Shown in pieces: positions 55,033 through 64,000 of a DNA stretch of 64,000 nt (within the stretch, counting starts at the first letter, position 1; the number at the start of each line of letters is the position of its first letter). Below the pieces are notes generated by a model, which was not told where the DNA came from, searched no databases, and saw only the letters and a program-made list of their open reading frames with translations. This stretch comes from Xanthostigma xanthostigma (Eukaryota; Arthropoda; Insecta; Raphidioptera; Raphidiidae). Position numbers and translations under genes: made by a program. The DNA lies in NCBI GenBank assembly GCA_963575645.1, contig OY754465.1, positions 37,707,501 through 37,771,500 of the forward strand. The letters run 5' to 3'.

Positions 55033-55049
55033 TTAATGCACTAAATGAT

Positions 55050-55150
55050 CTATAATCTATACTAATATTATAAAGAGGAAAAGTTTGAATGTTCGTTTGT
55101 CGTGCGTTAATAACAGAAACTACTGAACCGATTCGATTTTTTTTCACTAT
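55050..55150 (-). repeat. Retroelement-like dispersed tail, inverted
   Basis: atctatactaatattataaa, then aacagaaactactgaaccga, is the reverse complement of the tail seen at 35040-35131 and 61700-61796. Confidence 0.6.
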
Positions 55151-56992
55151 TTAAAATCTTACTTTTTATTGAATATCATTCGCGAACATTTGCGTGTAAT
55201 TTAAAATTCGCATTCGCAATCACAAAAAAATACAAGCGAATATTTTACACGAGGCAAAATCATTTGAAATCTATTAAAAAGGACGATTTTCAAGAAAACA
55301 ATAATTTTTTTGTTGGATTGTTCATTTATCGAGGAAGGCTATAGGCTTTTGGTATATTGTTTAGAACCACGAAAGGAAGGTTCATGTAAAAATCCAGCTT
55401 TCCCCTAATTTTTCCACAGTGAAATGTTTCTATTCCCTGTATTATTAGAGCTTTGAATTTTTTATCAATTTTTTGATCGATAAGAGCTTTTTATGTTTTG
55501 CATAGGCAAGTGATTGAAGTCAATATACACTAGTATATTTTCTGAAAGCTTCGCGCTCTAAAACTTTCCAACCTGAAAAATAAAATATAAATTAATTTAA
55601 CCTATCTATTCTATTATATTATATCCAATTAATTATTATATGTACTTATTATTATTATTATACTTACCTTAATATTTTTTATTTTTAGTTCAGTGTACCT
55701 AAATAGCCTTAGTTGCTGCACACTGTTTTTTTAATAAAAAAAAAAAAAAACAGAACCATTTTTAACGTTCGCCGTTTGGACTAAATGATTATGTCAGCAG
55801 TCATAAAATGCAATGTTTCGTATTGGAAAATGTCGAAGGAATATGAATAAAAATGTAATGTACGTCAAACAGATTAAATGCAAGCAAAGCTCATATAATA
55901 TTATGTTCACATGTTGCTGCAATGTATTGAACTGGAAAGAAACAAAAAAGAAACGAAAAAAAAAGAATAACGAAATAAAAAAAAATGAACATGTATAGTC
56001 GTGTTTGCAGGCGCGTATGCTGGTATTCGTCACAGGAACAATTATTACGTGTGGGATGGATTGTTTTAATGAGGCCTCGTCGCCGTCGCCGTCGTCGTAT
56101 ACAGTGTAAACGCGTCGGGATACTTTATTCTATTGCGTTAACATTTAACGACACCCCACGCTGCCACATTCTGGATTCTTTATACAGTTCAGTGATGGAG
56201 CTGAACTCTACCGATGTGCATCTTTAGTAAAAGGCATGCAAGGATTTTTGCCTTAAAATTTATATAAAACTCAAACAGACCACAGGAATCAACATATTAA
56301 AGTGCTGGGAAATTCTCATGTCGGCGTCATGGATTTCCAGGTTTCAGTTCAGGACGTCAATTAAATTCTCCTGTGACTAACAGGATCTTGTGACGAAATT
56401 AAAATTTAGGTTTACACAAATCGTCAGAAAATCTGACCTGTCAATGAGCTTAGATTGTGATAATATATTTATAATTCTTATATAAGCAGGAACTGACTAA
56501 TGTCATTGTCAAGGTTTTTATTATGTAGGTAGGTGGGCTTTGAATTAAAAAAAATATGGTTTTTTAATTTTCTTAAAATAATTAATCATAAATAATACTG
56601 AATATCGAAAACGGATGACATTTTAAAGTCATAGATAATTAATAATAGATTAATTAAAATGTATAGAACTTTATAAAATATCATGTGACGATAAAACACG
56701 CCAGGAAAGTTTGTGACATCGTTTTGTTAAAATATTATGCATATTATCAGTATAACCATGGATACAAGGCCAATATTATGACGTCACACGCATTTTAGGC
56801 GCGTTATCAGAACTAAGTTTAAAAGTTATTTTTAAATTAAATATAACTTTTCAATTAAGAAATAAAAAAATAAAATAAAAATAATTTAGCTATGAAATTT
56901 CTGTGATCTTTCCATTAACGAAAAAAAAATTATTCTGAAACTTAATTGCAGATCATTAGACTGTACACAGAGAAAACCGAATTACCCTAGTC
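55151..56992. other. Intergenic, nothing recognised
   Basis: A run of gtcgccgtcgccgtcgtcg near 56080 creates a poly-arginine frame, considered chance. No exon or shared repeat was recognised. Confidence 0.35.
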
Positions 56993-57211
56993 AAAACCAA
57001 ATCTACATACACGCCAAATAACTTAGTTACATAGTAACTATTTTGTTGTAATACAGCCCTTTACATTTATCTAATACATAAATATTATACCGAGATCCCA
57101 GACCCGCCAGACCTACATCATTTCATGAAGCTTAGGTTTTTTATTTGTTTACACACACACAGAGTAGTCAATAAGTTTAAGAGAGAAAAACAAATAAACA
57201 ACCTAGATTTC

Positions 57212-57287
57212 ATGAAGCTGTCAAACAAAAAAAATCATCTATTGCTGTCACTCGCACTCATATGCATGCGGACCATTCCGAACGTAG
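57212..57287 (+). CDS. Signal-peptide-like first coding exon candidate
   Basis: ATG 57212 starts MKLSNKKNHLLLSLALICMR, followed by TIPNV, a good secretory signal peptide (basic N-region, Leu-rich core). It runs straight into a strong 5' splice site GTAG|GTAAGC at 57287/57288. A pyrimidine-rich acceptor (gtttacacacacacag) ends at about 57172, so an exon of about 116 bases is possible. No downstream exon was found in the window. It sits inside an inverted-repeat element, so it may be a captured exon or chance. Confidence 0.3.
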
Positions 57288-57513
57288 GTAAGCACGTGTT
57301 TTATGTATCTTCAAAGCCGGTTATATATAAAAGGACCTTGTTTTCAAGCTAGCAAATTGGCATACGTTTTTAACTAAATATTGTACATTTACTGATAAAA
57401 TCTTAGCAGTACTGAAATGAGTCTGGGATCTTGGTCTATATCATTTAAATAAGATAAACTAAAGAGTCTGTATTACGACAAAATTACTACATAACTAAGT
57501 TATTTAGTGTATA

Positions 57514-57673
57514 TGTTACGGTAAATGTAAACTCTTGGGAAATGTACACTTTTACCGTAAAATGTGCCGGAAAATGTGTACATTTGCCGCAATATCTACA
57601 TTTAATGTACACATTTTCCGGCACATTTTACGGTAAAAGTGTACATTTCCCAAGAGTTTACATTTACCGTAAC
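57514..57673. repeat. 160-bp hairpin with 70-bp perfect arms
   Basis: tgttacggtaaatgtaaact ... aaaatgtgtacat is mirrored without visible mismatch after a loop of about 20 bases. Confidence 0.92.
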
Positions 57674-57693
57674 ACATACACAGATTTGGTTTT

Positions 57694-58955
57694 TAAATGA
57701 GAAATTTAGTTGAGACATTATTGTTTGAAGCAGTGAATTATATTAACTAATTAATAATTACTCAATATGATTAGATTCCTTACCACAACTTCATTCATTA
57801 TATTACTGAATATCTATAACATAACGATATCAAACGATTTTATCGCCAGGATATTTTTTCGGACGGTTTTTATATAAGGCAAAATGTCACTCTCGTCTAA
57901 AAAAAATGTCACGGCGATATGTCGTTTGCTATTTTTATGTTATTCACTAATATAGTGAATTTAGTTGCGTTAAGAAATTATATTGATTTGAATAATATTG
58001 ATTATTATTAACACTTAACATAATTTTATTTTGATAAACACCCGTCCTCCCGCCACATTTTCTCTGATATACCCGTTATCCCACCATATTTTCATGTTTA
58101 GAGATATTATACTAGAGTACGCGAGTAAGCCGTGAAAGTGTCTGCAATTCAGAGAGAGAAAAGTTCCTTATCTCTGTGGTAACTAATGATACAAAACAAT
58201 GCTGATTTGAGTAAACATATAGGTATCTGGTTTTATGGACCCGCTGCAGCGTTCTCTCTCTCAACTGAGGACACTTTCACTTATGGCAAGCATACGAACT
58301 AGCGAACTCTAGTTATTTATGGCTTATTTCCGTTCTCAAAACTCAGTAATTTAATCGAAATTAGTTACACATTTGCTGAAACATGGGATTACATTAATTT
58401 AAAAATGCATCGAATTTAAATTTCAAATGGCTGTTACAATTCAGCGACTAAATGAAGTAAAGAGAGACATTTATTGTAGATTATAGACACTCGACTATTG
58501 AGGTTAACAGGTTAAAGACACCTGTTTCCGACGACTTACTTGTGATCGACCCATTTTATGTTTATAATTGGCGGGGTAGGTTACGTAACACATAATATGT
58601 AATAAACAAATAACAAACAAAATTGTTATTTAAAATTTATAATTTTACATTTTGTCGATAATATACTCTGACGCTGAGAAAATATACAAATATTAATTCC
58701 TAAGTTACACATCTGTTATCAGTGACATTTTGTTTTTATAAATTGTTTTCTAATTTTTTTCAGTGCTGGCAGAGTGCTATATAGTTAAAATACAAAACTA
58801 GAGAATTAAAATAACCTTGTAATTTTCTTCAATGACCGTGGTTATCGAGCGTCTATAATCTGCACAACGCAACAGTTTTCGTGGTTACGTATTAAGCTAT
58901 GCTACAATCTGTTATGCCACTTTAATCGAGTGCAATTAGTCATTATAAATGAAAA
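57694..58955. other. Intergenic, nothing recognised
   Basis: A plus-strand tract near 58120-58290 (gtgaaagtgtctgcaattca ... tgaggacactttcac) has a weak inverted pair. No gene was recognised. Confidence 0.35.
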
Positions 58956-59269
58956 ATGTCGGAACCCAGTTATAGTGCTTTGCCTGAATTTGCAGTTTGC
59001 CACCGTTTTTTCGTCGATTTACGTTGCAAAATTGGTCTCCACAAAAAATGTTTTTATTTTAACGCGATTATTATAATAAAACCGTGCTTATCGGGTCGCT
59101 CCGTGTACTCCGTGCGAATGACCCAAACTCACTGTAATCGTTCATTTCATGGCTTGAGACCCGGTTATAGTTGCAGCTTGCTTCGCAAGTTTACCTTGTA
59201 TTACGGTGACGAACCTGAACTTTATGGTGCTTGTGGATGCAGAATTCTTTACGGAATTTTTTTCTTCTC
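58956..59269 (+). repeat. Diverged dispersed repeat
   Basis: The segment tgccaccgttttttcgtcg ... acgttgcaaaattggt matches 61589-61635 (tgccaccattttttcgtca ... acgttgtaaaattggt). The open frame over it is a by-product of the repeat. Confidence 0.55.
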
Positions 59270-59317
59270 TATAATAATAATAATTTCTTTATTAATAATA
59301 ATAATAATAATAATAAT
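59270..59317. repeat. TAA/AAT microsatellite
   Basis: About fourteen trinucleotide units with one interruption (ttctttat). Confidence 0.9.
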
Positions 59318-59558
59318 TTACTACTTCCATGAAAATATAGTTATTTATAAACAAACAAAATACACATAAATGAAAGTATATAGGTTCCTTCCAAGGAAAA
59401 CCTGTGCTAAAGGAACCATTAAGAAAAAAAGAGATGATGTGGACATTTTAATCAAATTGGGTTAAGTGGGTTGAATAACCCTGGACACAAAGCATTTGAA
59501 TAGAAAAAAATAAATAAATGTAATATCAAAAGAAAAACTAAAGCACATTATATACCTT

Positions 59559-59786
59559 TTACTGACAAATACAAAATAAATTTTTGACATTTGCTTGGTT
59601 CAAGAGCCAAGTTTTGAGTAAGGAACTAAATATATTTTTATTGTTACAATTTTGAATATGAACAGGTAATATATTAAACAAAAAGGGAGCAGTAAATAAA
59701 ACATATATTCTAAATAATGATTTATAAGGTCTAGATACACCCATTTTTGTGTGTCTGAGTCTATATAATTTACAATTACATCGCAT
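59559..59786 (-). pseudogene. Non-LTR retrotransposon ORF2 C-terminal remnant
   Basis: The frame reads RLRHTKMGVSRPYKSLFRIY, then APFLFNILPVHIQNCNNKNI, then FSSLLKTWLLNQ, ending at a stop. The pattern ...x-F-N-x-L-P-x-x-I-x-N ... F-x-x-x-L-K-x-W-L matches the end of insect non-LTR ORF2 proteins. No other part of the protein is nearby in the same frame. Confidence 0.5.
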
Positions 59787-60043
59787 TATAGCATCAGATA
59801 CAGAAAGTGTACATAATTAGTTTTGACCATAGTAGTAAAACTCGTCAAATTTAAAACATACAATGAAAATTCAATTTTTTAGCTCACCTTGACATTTGCA
59901 GTTAAAAATTCGTCGACAGAATAAAATGTCTCATTTGTCAAATAGACCTTAATTGTTTTTTTTTAATTTTTTTATTTGCAAATTGCGAACCGAGTATGGT
60001 ATTTTTATAATTTATTGCATAACCAGTTAGGTCCACATGTTCT

Positions 60044-60238
60044 TTAAGCGCATTTTCCTTTAGGTAGAGAAATATCTTTTTTGTTTCTCGTGTCGTGACT
60101 ATGCACGTGGTTACTAAAATTGTCGCTGTTTTCTGTTACGAAAACCAAACAATTTAAAATAAGTTGTGAGTAAATAGTCAATTTTTTCTGTTGTTTAAAT
60201 GGTGGGCGGTGGCCTACATTCTTGTCTATATCCGGCAC
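60044..60238 (-). pseudogene. Non-LTR retrotransposon ORF2 fragment
   Basis: The frame contains NHVHSHDTRNKKDISLPKGK, close to the H-x-Y-x-T-R-x-K-x-x-L-x-L-P-x-x-K signature found near the C-terminus of many non-LTR ORF2 proteins. It stops two codons later. It lies upstream of and in the same direction as the remnant at 59559-59786, so the two may be one decayed copy. Confidence 0.5.
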
Positions 60239-60269
60239 CAGTAATTACACGGATTGCTTTCTTCTGTAT

Positions 60270-60425
60270 AAGAAATACTTTTGACACAGTATACGGTCCA
60301 TGTCCATCGTGAAGGTTCAGTTTCAATATTGAGGGAAAAAATTTGAAATCGGATAAGTAGTTTCGGAGATTACCTTCTACATCCGAACTTTCAAGCGTTA
60401 CCTCTTTATAATATTATCAGAGATT
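60270..60425 (+). repeat. Retroelement-like dispersed tail
   Basis: gtagtttcggagattacctt, then ctacatccgaact and cctctttataatattatca, matches 61725-61796 almost exactly. Confidence 0.65.
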
Positions 60426-61067
60426 AATAAAAGTGATCGGAAACCTGTACCTGTAAACAAATACTACAGATACGAAAATATAACGAATATAACGTATGAG
60501 TTTAGTTAAGAACTGTTTTTGTCAGTCTTCAAATATAATACGCTCCATCGTCGTTTTATATTTTGACTACAACAATGGTATCATGTGCTTACTTATGTAA
60601 ACTGTAGGACTAGGAACGTATTATTATCTTTCGCGTCGTATACTGAACTGAGAAAAGAGAAATTCCAAGTTATAATTCCTTAACACAGACTTATTTAATG
60701 TATTTTTTTCAGCTCTCTTACTTGTCTCACAATTAAGAATATTTTATACCATATTTATTTTTAATTAATTTTTAACCATTTTATTTTTATGCTATGTATA
60801 TTTTAAGTTTAACTTGTAGTTTCCAATGGTTGATTATTATTATCGCAATTTTATATTTATAAGTTTTTTAAGAAAATTTTTTCATAGATATATTAATTAT
60901 AGGATGCCCACATCGATTTAGCTATTTTCAGAATCGTTGACTTTATTTTGTTTATTTCCGGTTAACTCAACCGATTTTGATGGGATAAACACCATATAAT
61001 GTAGTTATGGAAATATACATGTTGAATGTGTGGAGAAGACTATAGTTATAGAAACACAAGTATGCCG
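60426..61067. other. Intergenic, nothing recognised
   Basis: No gene or repeat recognised. Confidence 0.35.
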
Positions 61068-61258
61068 ATAGCCCAGTCAAAATAGACAAGAAAGAGTGGT
61101 AGGTTTACAATAATTCGCATAGAGCTGAAAATTGGTACAGGTCTTAGGATCGGTGGGAACTTTTGATATTTTATTTGTATTTGTGTACTTAAGACCTGTA
61201 CCAATTTTCAGCTCTATGCGAATTATCGTAAATTGAAATGTTTGTTTTAACTGGACTA
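61068..61258. mobile_element. MITE family M1, complete copy
   Basis: Arms of about 80 bases: tagcccagtcaaaata, ataattcgcatagagctgaa and attggtacaggtctta are mirrored to aactggacta at the right end. The loop is about 35 bases. One arm of the same family borders the F-box palindrome at 11452-11540. Confidence 0.85.
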
Positions 61259-61549
61259 TGATAGTTAATTACTTCCTGAAGAGTGTACATAATTGATACA
61301 ACAGACGCTATTAACCTGCTGAGCATCTATAAACTACAATCTAAACTGATTTGATGCAAATGTTTGCCAACTATTGAAACAGAAAAAATTCAATATTTTA
61401 ACGAGTGTGTTGAAGAAATAAATTATTTAATTTGTTCAATTTTTTTTTTATTTTGTCAAAAAATGTTTACATAATGAATCCATTAAAATATCAGAGTGCA
61501 TGCATTAGTAAAGGCACTATTTTATCGACCACTACTGTTTTTATTGTTT

Positions 61550-61796
61550 ACTATCGGCCCGGTTCGACTTCGTCTAAATTTGTAGATTGCCACCATTTTT
61601 TCGTCAACTTACGTTGTAAAATTGGTATCCACGAAAAACGCTTTTACTTTATTACGATGGTATATAGCCTATGTCTCACCTGAGAATCTATTCTAAATAT
61701 TGGTGAAAAACTTTTTGAAATCAGATGAGTAGTTTCGGAGATTACCTTCTACATCCAAATTTACAAATTTTACCTCTTTATAATATTAGTATAGAT
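61550..61796 (+). mobile_element. Short dispersed retroelement-like repeat, copy 3
   Basis: Head ctatcggcccggttcgactt, a tgccaccattttttcgtcaa body, and tail cctctttataatattagtat. The layout is like 34743-35131 but the sequence is diverged. Confidence 0.6.
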
Positions 61797-62685
61797 TAAT
61801 TTTTACTAAACCGTGAAAATGGAAGTAGTCGGGAATCTAAAACTAACATAATATGTTTGCTTGACTATACTTTTCATTTTTTTCAGTTTTATGTTTTTGT
61901 AGTAAATATTACATCCGGCATCTTTTGAAATATAACTTATTGTTGATTAAAGTCTGAGATCAAAGAAGTGTATTGCGCAGGGTTAGTAAAAATAATCCAA
62001 TATACTTATATGAAAGTAGTGCGTCACTCGAAATTTACAGCTCTGTCATTTTATGAAACGGTACAGTTTTATAACTCAACGTATAGCCAACCATCGTTTT
62101 AGTTAAGGTTTGAACGCACCTTTTCTCATAAACTTTAATGCAAGCCTCCATTTATATCAGTGATGGCTACTGTTTATGTGATGCACTACAAAGTTAAATC
62201 TTACTTCATAGTAGCTTACTCAAGTGGAATAATTAACGTGGTAAACTATCAAAACTACATTTGAAAAACTCGGGTCGCAGTGCCGAACCCTGTCGACAAA
62301 AAATACAAAAGTGGGCGGGGAGAAAACGAAATTTCGCGAGTTTTCTAATTTGAAAAAAACTGGCTGTTGAACCGAGAGTCGCCCAATTGAAATAGTTTCT
62401 TGCAAAACTCACTCTTTTTCGTCGTTCGACTAGTTTTTCCAAACAACTGTCGAACGCATTTTAATTAAGGGCTCGGGAATATTTCTAAAAACTGTAATTA
62501 TCATGACCCCCAGGGACGAGAGACAGTGTGCGGTGGCTTACTTCATATGTCCCTTTACAACCGGGCCTATACGATCAGGACGATCAACAATTTTTTTTTT
62601 TTTGCTGCAAAACATTAATTTTTGTGAACGCCACCGGCTTCGCACGGTTATTTCGTGCGTGTTATTTTCATAGTTATGCACGAGT
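61797..62685. other. Intergenic, nothing recognised
   Basis: Overlapping minus-strand frames at 62220-62442 have no recognised motif. No repeat was identified. Confidence 0.35.
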
Positions 62686-63020
62686 ACAAATTTTTTCTTC
62701 ATACCTCGATCGAAAGTGTATACTTTCGGCATCAATTGTAAGGAAGAAAGTCTAACATTAATTACTCCTTGGTGGCATTACACGCATCTATGCAGGAAGT
62801 TCGTAAGTTCAGGCGGTAGTAATCAAATGTTGTTTAGATGTCGTTTCCATAGCAACCCTATTACATTTTAGCTAATACCTAGTTGCGAACAGCTGTCATT
62901 CGTGTTATTACGTATAAACTCAAAGCTGCTTGCTTGAAATTTATAAGTGTGTTTTTTATGTAATTAATAAGTTAATGTATTTAATAAGTGTGCTTGCGAC
63001 CGAGGTATGAAGAAAAATAG
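62686..63020. repeat. Inverted 28-bp repeats around an X-box
   Basis: attttttcttcatacctcg near 62688 is mirrored by cgaggtatgaagaaaaat near 63001, each next to tatacttt/catactttcgg motifs. A small TIR element is possible; no target duplication was seen. Confidence 0.6.
62843..62856. promoter_or_regulatory. Perfect X-box (RFX binding site)
   Basis: GTTTCCATAGCAAC fits the consensus for RFX-family factors (imperfect inverted GTTNCC/GGNAAC-type halves), which in animals mark promoters of ciliary genes. No ciliary exon is recognisable nearby in the window. Its function here is unproved. Confidence 0.5.
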
Positions 63021-63022
63021 TA

Positions 63023-64000
63023 TACACCATACTTTCGGCCCTTGTGGTCTAACATACTATTTTAGGTTCTTTGGCCCCTAAATAATTGGAATATATTATT
63101 ATAATTCATACAACAAAACAACGAAAGAAGTTTCGCCGGTTGTAAACGGTTATGCCTCGCGTTGCCTCTACCGAAAAAATAATTTCTTTGCTGATAAATA
63201 TACATGCGTTGTGACATTTAAATGTATTACTATGTAAACTTAAATTAGTTTTTGGAAAAGTAAAGAGAACATTTTATATAATTAAATTTTTTCTTAAATT
63301 CAAATTCCACATGCTTTAAATCTAAAAACTGAACCAAATTATATAATATGTATAATATATATTTTTCAGCAATATCCGTAACTTGCCAAAAATTTTGTAA
63401 GTTCGGCTCTGATTGAACGAATTTGTTACATTTTTAGGGACTCAAATGGGCATAACTATTTTTATTTTTAGTTAAACGCATCTTTTAAACAGCATTTGCT
63501 ATGAATCAGGTATCACTGGAACAGTTCCCGAACATAGATTTATTAATCGTGTTTCGTTTAACCGCTCGATGAAGCCGAAAGCAAGCAATTAAGCATGTTA
63601 AAAGTGAGCGTCCAGAAATGTTTCTTTATAATAAAATTAATAATTACAATCAGTTACAATTGTTTATTTTCTAATTATTATCCTCACCCGTCGAACTGAA
63701 GTATGTTTGCCCCTTAAGTCTATTGTATAGAAGCTTTGCACAAAAATACATATATAGGTACGTATATACACTGATACAGTCATATACATGTACATAGAAC
63801 AATAAATGGTTTCAACTTTTTGTATGGCCAATGTTGTATTTTTACGTACACTGGAGCTTTTTATTCAAACGATGTCGTTTTTCTTTATAACGAAATTTCG
63901 TGATTTTTAAAAATACAACTCGTACGTTATACTTTTTTTTGGTAAACTTTATGTTTTTTTTTGTGTAAACCGGAAGCTTAATTTTTCAGTCTCTAATATA
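63023..64000. other. Intergenic, nothing recognised
   Basis: AT-rich to the end of the window. No exon, RNA gene or shared repeat was seen. Confidence 0.35.

Larger units (their letters stand above)
56993..57693. mobile_element. Composite inverted-repeat element with an exon-like core
   Basis: Outer ends aaaaccaaatctacatacac and tgtatgtg-type mirror (acacatacacagatttggtt) enclose a second inverted pair (aacttagttacatagtaac at 57019 against tactacataactaagttat at 57485, and gagatcccagaccc against gagtctgggatct). A separate hairpin (57514-57673) lies inside the right side. Confidence 0.65.

Noticed and set aside
55985-56227. Arginine-rich 80-codon frame
   Set aside because: The basic run comes from a simple cgtcgc repeat. 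There is no other coding evidence.
58956-59369. 137-codon frame as a gene
   Set aside because: It overlaps a dispersed repeat shared with 61589-61635 and a TAA microsatellite that encodes a poly-isoleucine run.

Overview
The window looks like an AT-rich insect nuclear genome, most likely lepidopteran. The lepidopteran call rests on remembered repeat style (tracts like taggtacctaccta, repeat tails ending near gaacctcctccttttttgag, and tails ending in ttataatattagtatagat) and is only moderately secure. There are no bacterial features. It is a gene-poor stretch packed with nested mobile DNA.

Genes. The only convincing ordinary gene is on the minus strand at about 4.1-6.3 kb: a TATA-driven, two-exon gene for an uncharacterised secreted glycoprotein of 537 residues. 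A head-to-head pair of F-box genes sits in an inverted duplication at 11.5-12.5 kb; each has its own TATA box and initiator. Weaker candidates are a one-helix membrane protein (9.7-10.06 kb, minus), a possible terminal exon with a GPI-anchor-like tail (47.5-47.8 kb, minus), a possible exon at 52.0 kb and a signal-peptide-like exon with a good splice donor (57.2 kb, plus).

Mobile DNA. Four elements have hAT hallmarks with 8-bp target duplications (6617-7537, 24805-25093, 29704-30234, 36030-36880). Two PIF/Harbinger deletion derivatives have TTA duplications (10347-10776, 14093-14751) and still carry fragments of their transposase, and in one case of a MADF protein. A 419-bp element is flanked by TTAA (54614-55032). 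At least fifteen foldback or palindromic elements, several non-LTR reverse transcriptase fragments, two degenerate tRNA-like units and several copies of short dispersed repeats make up much of the rest. Nesting is common: a palindrome in a hAT, a hAT in a foldback arm, a hairpin in a reverse transcriptase fragment, a tRNA-like unit in another.

Centre. At 17.7-24.5 kb, inverted arms of about 390 bp enclose a 4.6-kb array of about 38.5 copies of a 120-bp satellite. The array has higher-order structure (two successive 960-bp eight-monomer blocks). Each monomer has two PHO/YY1-like sites and most have a perfect CRE palindrome. Just downstream lies a 2.5-kb palindrome (25751-28286) with arms of about 1.2 kb. 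These two structures and the F-box palindrome are the most unusual things here. Coordinates of repeats were set by eye and may be off by several bases.
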